The translations under genes were made by a program, and so were the position numbers. Positions 56,155 to 64,000 of a stretch of DNA of 64,000 bases are shown one piece after another. Under the pieces are notes generated by a model, which was not told the DNA's origin, ran no database searches, and worked only from the letters and a program-made list of their open reading frames with translations. Position 1 is the first letter of the stretch; the number at the start of each line of letters is the position of its first letter. The DNA comes from Pseudophaeobacter arcticus DSM 23566 (GTDB taxonomy: Bacteria; Pseudomonadota; Alphaproteobacteria; Rhodobacterales; Rhodobacteraceae), in NCBI RefSeq assembly GCF_000473205.1, contig NZ_KI421507.1, positions 3,457,057-3,521,056 on the forward strand, given 5' to 3'.

Positions 56155-57645
56155 TCACGTCTGCGCGACGGCACTGTAACTTGGCATGATTTCATTCATC
56201 GGGCGAGAATGGCCGTTTTCCTGCATAAGGCGCACATGACGGCGGCGCAGCTTGCGCGGCTCGGTAACCCCAACCGAATGAGCGATGGTTTCAACCTCAT
56301 GGATGATTTCCGTGGCGTAGCGCGCCACGCGTTTGTACTTGTCTTCGACCACCAGGCCTTTTTGAAAACGCGGGTCATGGGTAGTGATGCCCGTGGGGCA
56401 GGTGTTCTTGTTGCATTTCAGCGCCTGAATACAGCCCAGCGAGAACATGAAGCCGCGCGCCGAGGTGACAAAATCCGCCCCTGCCGCCAGCGCCCAGGCC
56501 ACATCGCCAGGGTTGACCAGCTTGCCACTGGAGATCAGCCGGATACGATCACGAAAGCCGTATTCATCCCGCAGATTGCAGACCAGCGGCAGGGCTTCCC
56601 GCACCGACATGCCCACCAGATCAATCAGCGGCATAGGCGCGGCCCCGGTCCCCCCCTCGCCGCCGTCAATGGTGATGAAGTCCGGCGCCGCCTCGGGGCG
56701 CGAGGCAATCACCATGAACATCTCCCGCATCACCACTTCAGAGCCAACCACGGTTTTGATGCCAACCGGTTTGCCCGTCACCTCCCGCACATGGGAGATC
56801 ATGTCCAACAAATCATCAAAGTTCCGCATCTCGGGGTGCCGATTGGGCGAGATGCTGGCCTCCCCCTCGGGAATGCCGCGAATGGCTGCGATCTCGGCGC
56901 TGACCTTTGCCGCCGGCAGGATCCCCCCCTTGCCCGGCTTGGCCCCCTGCGACAGCTTCAGCTCAAACATCCGCACCGTGGGATTGGCAGCGATCTCGCG
57001 CAGTTTGCTGTCGCTCAGGCCCCCCTCGGGGTTGCGCACACCATATTTGGCGGTGCCAATCTGAAAGACAATATCGCAGCCGCCCTCCAGATGAAACGGG
57101 CTCAGCCCGCCCTCCCCGGTGTTCAACCAGACACCGGCCTCACGCGCGCCACGGCTCAGGGCACGCACCGCCGGCTGCGACAGCGCGCCGTAGCTCATAC
57201 CGGAGATATTAAAGAAGGAAGGCGCCATGTAAGGCACGCGCGCCTGCGCCCCGATGCACAGAGGTTCGGTACTGGCATATTGATCATCCAGCGGCGGAAA
57301 GGGCGCGTTTACAAAAATCGGCGTTCCCGGCACAGTCGTATTGCGGGTCGAGCCAAAGGCAACCGTGTTTCCCGCCCCTTCGGCGGCACGGCCAACCCAT
57401 TCTCGCTGGGCCCGGTTAAAGGGCATCTCTTCGCGGTCCATGGCAAAGAAATACTGGCGGAAAAACTCACCCATGGTGCTGAACAAATGGCGAAACCTGC
57501 CAACGACCGGATAGTTCCTGCGGATCGCATCCTGGGTCTGCAACCGGTCCACGACAAACACCAGCACGCCCACCAGCACCATGGCGCCAAGCAGGAAAAC
57601 AAACCCAAGTGCAAGAAACTCTATGGCTTTTGCGGCGAAACCCAT
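56155..57645 (-). CDS. FMN-binding glutamate-synthase-domain protein, membrane anchored
   Basis: Protein of 496 residues with the FMN/iron-sulfur domain of glutamate synthase but no amidotransferase domain. One or two N-terminal helices (about residues 8-32) anchor it. GGEGGTGAAPMPLIDLVGM and the cysteine cluster CIQALKCNKNTCPTGI mark the FMN and 3Fe-4S sites. Such proteins are common in proteobacteria; true glutamate synthase activity is doubtful, and the physiological role is unknown. Confidence 0.85.
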   Translation of the reverse strand: MGFAAKAIEFLALGFVFLLGAMVLVGVLVFVVDRLQTQDAIRRNYPVVGRFRHLFSTMGEFFRQYFFAMDREEMPFNRAQREWVGRAAEGAGNTVAFGSTRNTTVPGTPIFVNAPFPPLDDQYASTEPLCIGAQARVPYMAPSFFNISGMSYGALSQPAVRALSRGAREAGVWLNTGEGGLSPFHLEGGCDIVFQIGTAKYGVRNPEGGLSDSKLREIAANPTVRMFELKLSQGAKPGKGGILPAAKVSAEIAAIRGIPEGEASISPNRHPEMRNFDDLLDMISHVREVTGKPVGIKTVVGSEVVMREMFMVIASRPEAAPDFITIDGGEGGTGAAPMPLIDLVGMSVREALPLVCNLRDEYGFRDRIRLISSGKLVNPGDVAWALAAGADFVTSARGFMFSLGCIQALKCNKNTCPTGITTHDPRFQKGLVVEDKYKRVARYATEIIHEVETIAHSVGVTEPRKLRRRHVRLMQENGHSRPMNEIMPSYSAVAQT

Positions 57646-57764
57646 GCAAAAACTCCTATATATAAAAATGTACAGGTTGCCCGGTGCTGCCTGTATCTAA
57701 TCCCCAAAATGAAGGGGATGCTCACATTGAGCAACATACTTCAGATCACATTGGGAGAAGCCAG

Positions 57765-58211
57765 ATGAAATATTTCGCCGCCACCATCGCCGTTAGCGCG
57801 CTGTTCATGACTTCCGCAGTCGCGCAGGATCAAAACATGGTCAGCTATTCGACAGAGCTGGACTACGAAGATGTCACGTTTGGCCTGGAAAGCGCCATAA
57901 CCGACCGCGGTTTTGTGGTCGACCACATCAGCCACGTGGGCGAGATGTTGGAACGCACCCGTGCCGATGTTGGATCTGATGTGGTGCTGTTTGAACAGGC
58001 TGATGTCTATTCCTTCTGCTCGGCCACACTGTCCCGTCAGGTGATGGAGGCCGACCCGATGAACATCACCTTCTGCCCCTATGACATCTTTGTCGCCCAG
58101 CGCCCCGGCGAAGACAGCGTCACCGTGGGCTTTCGCAGCTTCCCAGAGGGCGCGATGCAGGTCATTCAGACCCTGCTGGACGAGATCGTGCAGGAAGCCA
58201 TCGAAGAGTAA
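57765..58211 (+). CDS. DUF302-domain periplasmic protein
   Basis: Protein of 148 residues with a cleavable signal (MKYFAATIAVSALFMTSAVA) and a DUF302 domain (ITDRGFVVDHISHVGEML, then a Cys-containing segment SFCSATLSRQVM and CPYDIFVAQRPG). The ATG follows GGGAGAAG. Biochemical function is unknown. It ends before a strong terminator shared with clpB. Confidence 0.82.
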   Translation: MKYFAATIAVSALFMTSAVAQDQNMVSYSTELDYEDVTFGLESAITDRGFVVDHISHVGEMLERTRADVGSDVVLFEQADVYSFCSATLSRQVMEADPMNITFCPYDIFVAQRPGEDSVTVGFRSFPEGAMQVIQTLLDEIVQEAIEE

Positions 58212-58251
58212 CCTCGCCCGCAGCGCTTTGCCCAAAACAATGTACGAAACG

Positions 58252-58285
58252 CAAAAGCCCGCCAAAACTGGCGGGCTTTGTCTTT
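58252..58285. terminator. Bidirectional terminator between the DUF302 gene and clpB
   Basis: AAAGCCCGCC and GGCGGGCTTT form a perfect stem around AAAACT, with T-rich sequence on the plus side and A/T bases on the other. Convergent genes end on both sides. Confidence 0.85.
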
Positions 58286-58313
58286 TGGTTTACCGCACTG
58301 TTGATCCGGTGGA

Positions 58314-60932
58314 TCAGTGCACCACAGCGTCATCCGGTTTTGGCCGCTCTGTGGTGCCAAGGCGATCGCCGATGATCAGCCCGTCACCACCTGCCGAAAC
58401 CGGCACGGTATCGCCGTCTTTGACCTCGCCGCTCAGCAGCAGCTCCGCCAGGGCGTTCTGCAAGGCACGCTGGATCACCCGCTTGAGCGGACGCGCCCCA
58501 AAAACCGGGTCATAGCCTTCATCCGCCAGCCAGGTCTTGGCACCCTCGTCCAGGGACAGGGTGATCTTGCGCGCGGCCAGGCGTTTGGCCAGGCGGGCGA
58601 TCTGGATATCAACGATACCGTCCATATCTTTGCGCGCCAGGCGATCAAAGATGATGGTCTCATCCAGACGGTTGAGGAACTCTGGCCGGAAATGGGCCCG
58701 CACCGCATCCATGACGTCCCGTTTGGCATCCGAGGCATCCGCCCCTTCGGGCAGCTGGCTCAGCGCCTGGGCGCCAAGGTTCGAGGTCAGGATGATCAGC
58801 GTCTGCTTGAAATCAACCGTGCGCCCCTGGCCATCGGTGAGCATACCGTCGTCCAGAACCTGCAACAGCACGTTAAAGACATCCGGGTGCGCTTTTTCCA
58901 CCTCGTCAAACAGCACCACCTGATAGGGGCGCCGACGGACCGCTTCGGTCAAGGCCCCACCTTCGTCATAGCCAACATAGCCGGGAGGCGCCCCGATCAG
59001 ACGCGCGACGCTGTGCTTTTCCATATATTCCGACATGTCGATCCGCACCATGGCGTGGTCATCGTCGAACAGAAAGTTCGCCACCGCCTTGGTCAGCTCG
59101 GTTTTCCCAACCCCGGTTGGCCCGAGGAACAGGAAGGAGCCCAAGGGGCGGTTCTCATCATTGAGCCCAGCCCGTGCCCGGCGAACCGCATTGGCCACCG
59201 CCGTCACCGGCGCGTTCTGACCAATGACACGGGAATGCAGCGCGTCTTCCATGCGCAGCAGCTTGTCGCGCTCGCCCTCCAGCATTTTGGAGGTTGGAAT
59301 ACCGGTCCAGCGCTCCACCACGCCGGCAATTTGCTCAGGACGCACGGCCTCTTCGACCATCACACCCTGCTCTTCGCGGCTTTCCGCCTCGGAGAGTTGC
59401 TTTTCCAGGTTTGGAATGACGCCGTAGGACAGCTCACCGGCCCGGGCAAGATTTGCCTCGCGCTTGGCGATTTCCAGATCGGCGCGCGCCCGGTCCAGCT
59501 TCTCTTTCAGGTCCCGCGCACCCGCAAGCTTATCCCGCTCTGCCTGCCATTTTGCAGTCATTTCAGCGGATTCTTCCTGCAGATCCGACAGCTCCTTTTG
59601 CAAGACCTCAAGACGGTCCTTGGAGGCCATGTCATCCTCAACCTTCAGGGCCTGCTCTTCGATCTGCATCTGCAGGATCTGACGGTCCAGCGCATCCAGC
59701 TCTTCTGGTTTGCTGTCCACCTGCATACGCAACCGACTTGCGGCCTCGTCCATCAGGTCGATGGCTTTGTCCGGCAGGAAGCGATCAGTGATATAGCGGT
59801 TCGACAGGGTTGCCGCCGCGACCAAGGCCGCATCCGCAATCCGCACCCCGTGATGCAGCTCATATTTTTCCTTGATGCCGCGCAGGATCGAAATGGTGTC
59901 TTCAACCGTTGGTTCCTGAATCATGACAGGCTGGAAGCGACGGGCCAGGGCCGCGTCCTTTTCCACATATTTGCGGTATTCATTCAAAGTGGTGGCACCG
60001 ATACAGTGCAGCTCCCCCCGCGCCAGCGCAGGTTTGATCAGGTTGGCAGCATCCATGGCGCCATCCGACTTACCCGCCCCGACAAGGGTGTGCATCTCGT
60101 CAATGAACAAAATGATCTCACCTGCGGCCTCGGTGACTTCGGTCAAAACAGCCTTTAGGCGCTCTTCGAATTCGCCACGATATTTAGCCCCGGCAATCAG
60201 CGCGCCCATGTCCAGGGACAAAAGCTGCTTATCGCGCAGAGATTCGGGCACATCACCGTTGACGATGCGCAGGGCCATGCCCTCGGCGATGGCGGTTTTA
60301 CCCACGCCTGGCTCACCAATCAGAACCGGATTGTTCTTGGTACGGCGCGACAGCACCTGCATGGCGCGACGGATTTCCTCATCCCGGCCAATGATAGGGT
60401 CAATCTTGCCTTCGCGCGCCGCCTCGGTCAGGTCGCGGGCGTATTTCTTCAGCGCGTCATAGCCCTCTTCGGCGGTGGCACTATCCGCAGTGCGGCCTTT
60501 GCGAATATCGTTGATTGCTTCATTCAGCTTTTGTGCGGAGACGTCGCCGGCTTCCAGCGCGTCCTTGGCTTTGGATTTCACCATGCAAAGCGCCATCAGT
60601 ACCCGCTCGACGGGCACAAAGCTGTCGCCGGCCTTCTCGGCGATCTTGCTGGCCTCATCCAGAACCTTGGCGGTTTGACCATCCAGGTAAACCTGGGCGG
60701 CATCGCCACTCACTTTGGGCAGCTTGCCCACGGCGATATTCACAGCCTCAACCACTCTGGCGGCGTTACCACCGGATTTGCCAATCAAATTGCTGGCAAG
60801 CCCCTGATCGTCATCCATCAATGCTTTGAGAAGATGTTCTGGCACCATTCGCTGGTGCTCTTCGCGCATCGCAATCGTTTGCGCCGCTTGCACGAAACCC
60901 CGTGCCCGCTCGGTGAACTTGTTCAAGTCCAT
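58314..60932 (-). CDS. clpB: ClpB disaggregase
   Basis: Hsp100 protein of 872 residues that solubilises aggregated proteins with DnaK. N-terminal repeats (1-145), first AAA+ domain with [13 protein letters not shown], coiled-coil middle domain (about 400-530), second AAA+ domain with [15 protein letters not shown], and C-terminal region. The length is normal. A DnaK link is family knowledge. Confidence 0.97.
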   Translation of the reverse strand: MDLNKFTERARGFVQAAQTIAMREEHQRMVPEHLLKALMDDDQGLASNLIGKSGGNAARVVEAVNIAVGKLPKVSGDAAQVYLDGQTAKVLDEASKIAEKAGDSFVPVERVLMALCMVKSKAKDALEAGDVSAQKLNEAINDIRKGRTADSATAEEGYDALKKYARDLTEAAREGKIDPIIGRDEEIRRAMQVLSRRTKNNPVLIGEPGVGKTAIAEGMALRIVNGDVPESLRDKQLLSLDMGALIAGAKYRGEFEERLKAVLTEVTEAAGEIILFIDEMHTLVGAGKSDGAMDAANLIKPALARGELHCIGATTLNEYRKYVEKDAALARRFQPVMIQEPTVEDTISILRGIKEKYELHHGVRIADAALVAAATLSNRYITDRFLPDKAIDLMDEAASRLRMQVDSKPEELDALDRQILQMQIEEQALKVEDDMASKDRLEVLQKELSDLQEESAEMTAKWQAERDKLAGARDLKEKLDRARADLEIAKREANLARAGELSYGVIPNLEKQLSEAESREEQGVMVEEAVRPEQIAGVVERWTGIPTSKMLEGERDKLLRMEDALHSRVIGQNAPVTAVANAVRRARAGLNDENRPLGSFLFLGPTGVGKTELTKAVANFLFDDDHAMVRIDMSEYMEKHSVARLIGAPPGYVGYDEGGALTEAVRRRPYQVVLFDEVEKAHPDVFNVLLQVLDDGMLTDGQGRTVDFKQTLIILTSNLGAQALSQLPEGADASDAKRDVMDAVRAHFRPEFLNRLDETIIFDRLARKDMDGIVDIQIARLAKRLAARKITLSLDEGAKTWLADEGYDPVFGARPLKRVIQRALQNALAELLLSGEVKDGDTVPVSAGGDGLIIGDRLGTTERPKPDDAVVH

Positions 60933-61196
60933 GTCTCTCTCCTTTTACAAGCGCCCGAATAGATATGGTTGCGCCCGCTTTGCGGCACGCCCCGGTCCAG
61001 GCCTCACAGATCAATTTGGGAGGTCTTAGCGCCTCTTCAAGGTCATACTTGGGCAAAATTCATGGAAAATCCCTGATATGCATCAATGCCAGGGTCGGAC
61101 TCCCATATTTTGGGGCTTTCCCCACCTTCAGCAGCGCAGTAGGAAAGCGCCAATCCCTCAGCCCAGATAGCCAACCCAGATTTCCGGAGAAGCCTC

Positions 61197-61904
61197 ATGT
61201 CCCAGACCACAGCCGACGACCGCCTGATTGTTGCCATGGATGTTCCCGATGCTCTTGCCGGTTTGAAACTGGCCGAACAGCTGGGGGATGCGGTCTCTTT
61301 CTACAAGATTGGTCTTGGCATGTTGACCGGCGGCGGGTTGGCGCTGGCCAATGAGCTAAAGCAGGAATTGGGCAAGCGGATCTTCCTCGACATGAAGCTC
61401 TTTGACATCGGTGCAACCGTTGAAAACGCCGTGCGCGGCTTGGCCCAGTTTGATCTGGATTTTCTCACCGTGCACGGCGACCCCTATGTGGTGCAGGCCG
61501 CCAAGCAAGGCGCCGCGGGCAAGGAGATGAAGATCCTCGCCGTGACCATTCTCACCTCGCTGGATCGTGCCGATCTGGACAGCGCCCTGATCAAACCTGG
61601 TGAGATCCGCGATCTGGTGCAGGAACGCGCCGGCAAGGCCTTTGCTGCGGGGGCAGATGGGGTGATCGCCAGCCCGCAAGAGGCCGCGCTGATCCGCACC
61701 CTGCCCGAGGCCGTCGGCAAGCTGATTGTCACCCCCGGCGTGCGCCCCACGGGGGCAGAGCTGGGCGATCAAAAGCGCGTCGCGACACCTTCCTCTGCGA
61801 TTGCCGATGGAGCGGATCATATCGTGGTGGGACGGCCCATCTGGCAAGCCACTGACCCACGGGCAGCAGCACTGGCCATTCTGGATGAACTCCGCTCGGC
61901 CTGA
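61197..61904 (+). CDS. pyrF: Orotidine-5'-phosphate decarboxylase
   Basis: Last step of UMP synthesis, 235 residues. Catalytic Lys/Asp array is in RIFLDMKLFDIGATVENA; the phosphate-binding end is TPGVRPTGAELGDQKR and ADHIVVGRPIWQA. Start MSQTTADDRLIVAMD. It is divergent from clpB across 264 bases. Downstream about 400 bases hold no gene before the terminator. Confidence 0.95.
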   Translation: MSQTTADDRLIVAMDVPDALAGLKLAEQLGDAVSFYKIGLGMLTGGGLALANELKQELGKRIFLDMKLFDIGATVENAVRGLAQFDLDFLTVHGDPYVVQAAKQGAAGKEMKILAVTILTSLDRADLDSALIKPGEIRDLVQERAGKAFAAGADGVIASPQEAALIRTLPEAVGKLIVTPGVRPTGAELGDQKRVATPSSAIADGADHIVVGRPIWQATDPRAAALAILDELRSA

Positions 61905-62316
61905 ATTACCAACCCGCCAGCGCAGATTGCAATTACACCCCTCCTCTTCGGCGATTGCGGGGCCGGTTTCTGGCGCGCATTTTCTGGTCGTTTTGCCACT
62001 CAAAAGGGCTGCAAACCCCGTCCAATGCCGCAGCTGCCTAAAAAAGCATCAGAAAAATTACTTTGGGATCGCCTTCCCGTTGAACAAGGCCTGGTGCGCA
62101 GTCTCATAGCTTACCCTACGTCAACATTTTGTATTCAGGTGAAAATTTCATCGCAACCGCCTTGCTGTGCCAAATTGCCCCGTGACACGAAAGCCACATC
62201 CCAAGGCTGGGCACCAATCAGAACACACAATGAAATTTGCGAAACGCCCTGTGATGGGCGATTCTGATCCCGAGACACTCCCCTGACGAGCTCCTCTTCC
62301 TGAGGCTCGTCTTCCT

Positions 62317-62347
62317 CCCCCCGCCTGAGAGCGGGGGAATTTTTTGT
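62317..62347 (+). terminator. Rho-independent terminator downstream of pyrF
   Basis: CCCCCGC and GCGGGGG pair around TGAGA-like loop bases and are followed by AATTTTTT. A second hairpin (GACGAGC/GCTCGTC) lies just upstream at 62,285-62,311. The spacer 61,905-62,410 has no other feature I can support. Confidence 0.85.
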
Positions 62348-62410
62348 CCCCTACAGACCAAAACTGAGATCACACCGGGGCAACAGCAGGTCTCTGGCGG
62401 CGCTTGCGGC

Positions 62411-62809
62411 TCAGCGCGCAAGGTAGCTTTGCAGTTGTTCGACAAAGTGCGGCACGGCCAGGGCGTGGCTGCAATAGCTCTGGGGCGCCATCAGGCGCCA
62501 GCATTGCCCCTCAGAGCCAAGCCGGACCTGTTTCACCAGATCCGCCGGTTGATGGCTGGCAAAGAACCAGACGGTTCCACGTGGCCGCTGGTAGCTTTGC
62601 GACCAGGTGAGATCGGTCTTCGGGATCGACAGACCGACTTCTTCCAAGGTTTCCCGCAGCACACAGTCCTCGGGGCTTTCTCCCTCTTCGCGGCCCCCTC
62701 CCGGCAGATCCCAATAGCCCGGATAAGGGATATCCGGCTTGTCATCGCGTTTGATGACCAAAAGGTCGAGCCCGAGAAACAGGGCCAGTTTTGCGCCGGA
62801 AAAAGACAT
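62411..62809 (-). CDS. NUDIX hydrolase
   Basis: Pyrophosphohydrolase of 132 residues. The NUDIX box is GGGREEGESPEDCVLRETLE followed by EVGL, with the required glutamates. The ATG at 62,809 (MSFSGAKLALFLG) is the family-like start; the longer frame to 63,016 overlaps dinB. Substrate unknown. Divergent from dinB. Confidence 0.85.
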   Translation of the reverse strand: MSFSGAKLALFLGLDLLVIKRDDKPDIPYPGYWDLPGGGREEGESPEDCVLRETLEEVGLSIPKTDLTWSQSYQRPRGTVWFFASHQPADLVKQVRLGSEGQCWRLMAPQSYCSHALAVPHFVEQLQSYLAR

Positions 62810-62906
62810 GTTCTTCACTTGCAAGCTGATAGTCCTAAAGACAAGTCGAAACAGCCGGGGTAAAATGCTGCATCGCTCCAGACAGAGATAAAGCCTCCCC
62901 TGCGCC

Positions 62907-64000
62907 ATGCAAGCCCTATGCCGTGATTGCCTCAGCCAGATTGCTCCGACGCGACGCTGCCCAAACTGTGGCAGCCCGCGGATCAAGCAGCATGACGAAC
63001 TGTTCGATTTGACCATTGCCCATATGGACTGCGATGCCTTTTACGCCAGCGTCGAAAAACGCGACAATCCTGAACTCGCCAGCAAGCCGGTGATCATCGG
63101 TGGCGGCAAGCGCGGCGTTGTGTCCACCGCCTGTTATGTGGCGCGGATACGCGGTGTCCGTTCTGCCATGCCAATGTTTCAGGCGCTGAAGCTCTGCCCC
63201 GATGCGGTGGTGATCAAACCGCGCATGTCGGCCTATGTCGAGGTCAGCCGGGCGGTGCGCGCGATGATGGATGAGCTCACCCCCGAAGTGGAACCCCTGT
63301 CGCTGGACGAGGCCTTTATGGATCTTTCTGGCACTCAGAAACTGCACGGCCAGCCGCCCGCCGTGATGCTGGCGCGGTTGGTCAAACGGATGAAGGACGA
63401 GCAGGGGATCACCGGATCCATCGGGCTGTCGCACAATAAATTCCTGGCCAAGGTTGCCTCTGATCTGGACAAACCGCGTGGGTTTTCGGTGATCGGCAAG
63501 GCGGAAACCGCCGATTTCCTGCGCGACAAACCCGTGCGGTTGATCTGGGGGATTGGCCCCGCAGCGCAGGCCTCTTTGGACAGGGCTGGCATTCGCAACT
63601 TTGCCGACCTGCTGCGCTGGGAGCAACAGGATCTTGTCGCCCGCTTTGGTGGCACCGGAGAGCGGCTGTGGCATCTGGCACGCGGCGAAGACCGCCGCCG
63701 TGTTTCGGCAAATGCCCCGGTCAAATCAATCTCTAAAGAGACCACCTTTATGGAAGACACCGCCAACCTTGATGTGCTGGACGGCCATCTGTGGCGGCTG
63801 GCAGAACAGGTGGCGGATCGCGCCAAGGCCAAATCCCTGGCCGGGCGGGTGGTGACCCTCAAACTGAAGCGGGCCAATCATTCAGCCCTGACCCGGCGGA
63901 TCTCGCTGCACAGCCCGACGCAACTGGCCGATGTGATCTACCGCCAGTCACGCGCCCTGTTGGATCAGGTTGGCGATCAGGGCCCGTATCGGTTGCTCGG
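62907..64000 (+). CDS. dinB: DNA polymerase IV (DinB), 3' end beyond the window
   Basis: Y-family translesion polymerase, open to the window end (at least 364 residues). The palm motifs are AHMDCDAFYASVEKRDNPEL (metal-binding Asp) and PLSLDEAFMDLSG (Asp-Glu), with the little-finger part starting SISKETTF. It begins with an extra N-terminal segment of about 37 residues, MQALCRDCLSQ...CPNCGSPRIK, which looks like a four-cysteine zinc ribbon not found in E. coli DinB. No LexA site was recognised upstream. Confidence 0.92.
   Translation, partial: MQALCRDCLSQIAPTRRCPNCGSPRIKQHDELFDLTIAHMDCDAFYASVEKRDNPELASKPVIIGGGKRGVVSTACYVARIRGVRSAMPMFQALKLCPDAVVIKPRMSAYVEVSRAVRAMMDELTPEVEPLSLDEAFMDLSGTQKLHGQPPAVMLARLVKRMKDEQGITGSIGLSHNKFLAKVASDLDKPRGFSVIGKAETADFLRDKPVRLIWGIGPAAQASLDRAGIRNFADLLRWEQQDLVARFGGTGERLWHLARGEDRRRVSANAPVKSISKETTFMEDTANLDVLDGHLWRLAEQVADRAKAKSLAGRVVTLKLKRANHSALTRRISLHSPTQLADVIYRQSRALLDQVGDQGPYRLL

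Overview
The window looks like chromosomal DNA of an alphaproteobacterium of the Rhodobacteraceae (roseobacter-like). The support is the 16S-tRNA-Ile-tRNA-Ala-23S-5S-tRNA-fMet operon layout, the imuA-imuB-dnaE2 cassette, an fdsGBACD formate dehydrogenase, and many TRAP, MocR and RTX/Hint type genes. Genus is inferred from style only, not from a search.

Region 1 (1-940) is core: the 3' part of an RNase E/G family gene followed by yacG. Region 2 (1019 to about 21,000) starts at an intact tRNA-Phe and is an accretion of integrated DNA. It holds a tyrosine integrase, small unknown genes, a serine recombinase, a GFA protein, an ArsR regulator with a serine hydrolase, a cobalamin-riboswitch-controlled Rieske monooxygenase/reductase pair, a frameshifted RTX-Hint protein, an IS30-like remnant, a small peptide-type biosynthetic locus (HExxH hydroxylase, adenylation enzyme, carrier protein, Cys-type thioesterase, 32-residue peptide) and imuA-imuB-dnaE2. 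It closes with a second, degraded copy of the tRNA-Phe/integrase junction, so at least two related elements inserted at this tRNA.

Region 3 (21,086-34,450) is metabolic accessory DNA. A TRAP transporter with class II HMG-CoA reductase and a divergent MocR regulator probably forms a mevalonate-uptake and catabolism unit. A TetR-controlled thiolase/thioesterase pair follows, then scars of MFS, RND, ABC-binding-protein and TrmO-like genes, and a TetR/acyltransferase-like membrane protein/adenylate cyclase group.

Region 4 (34,640-46,856) is a formate/oxalate module: two-component system, OFA-family antiporter, LysR regulator and the complete NAD-dependent molybdenum formate dehydrogenase operon. 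A scar with two oppositely oriented recombinase pieces separates it from the rRNA operon.

Region 5 (47,302-53,913, minus strand) is a complete rrn operon. All but one of its spacers and the 23S gene itself contain a recurring small hairpin whose outer stem changes in compensatory fashion. Region 6 (54,168-64,000) is housekeeping: msrQ, msrP, a glutamate-synthase-like FMN protein, a DUF302 protein, clpB, pyrF, a NUDIX hydrolase and a dinB gene that runs off the end.

The best candidates for something undescribed are the compact peptide/carrier locus at 11,867-15,198, the B12 riboswitch in front of a B12-independent betaine-type monooxygenase, and the rrn hairpin family.
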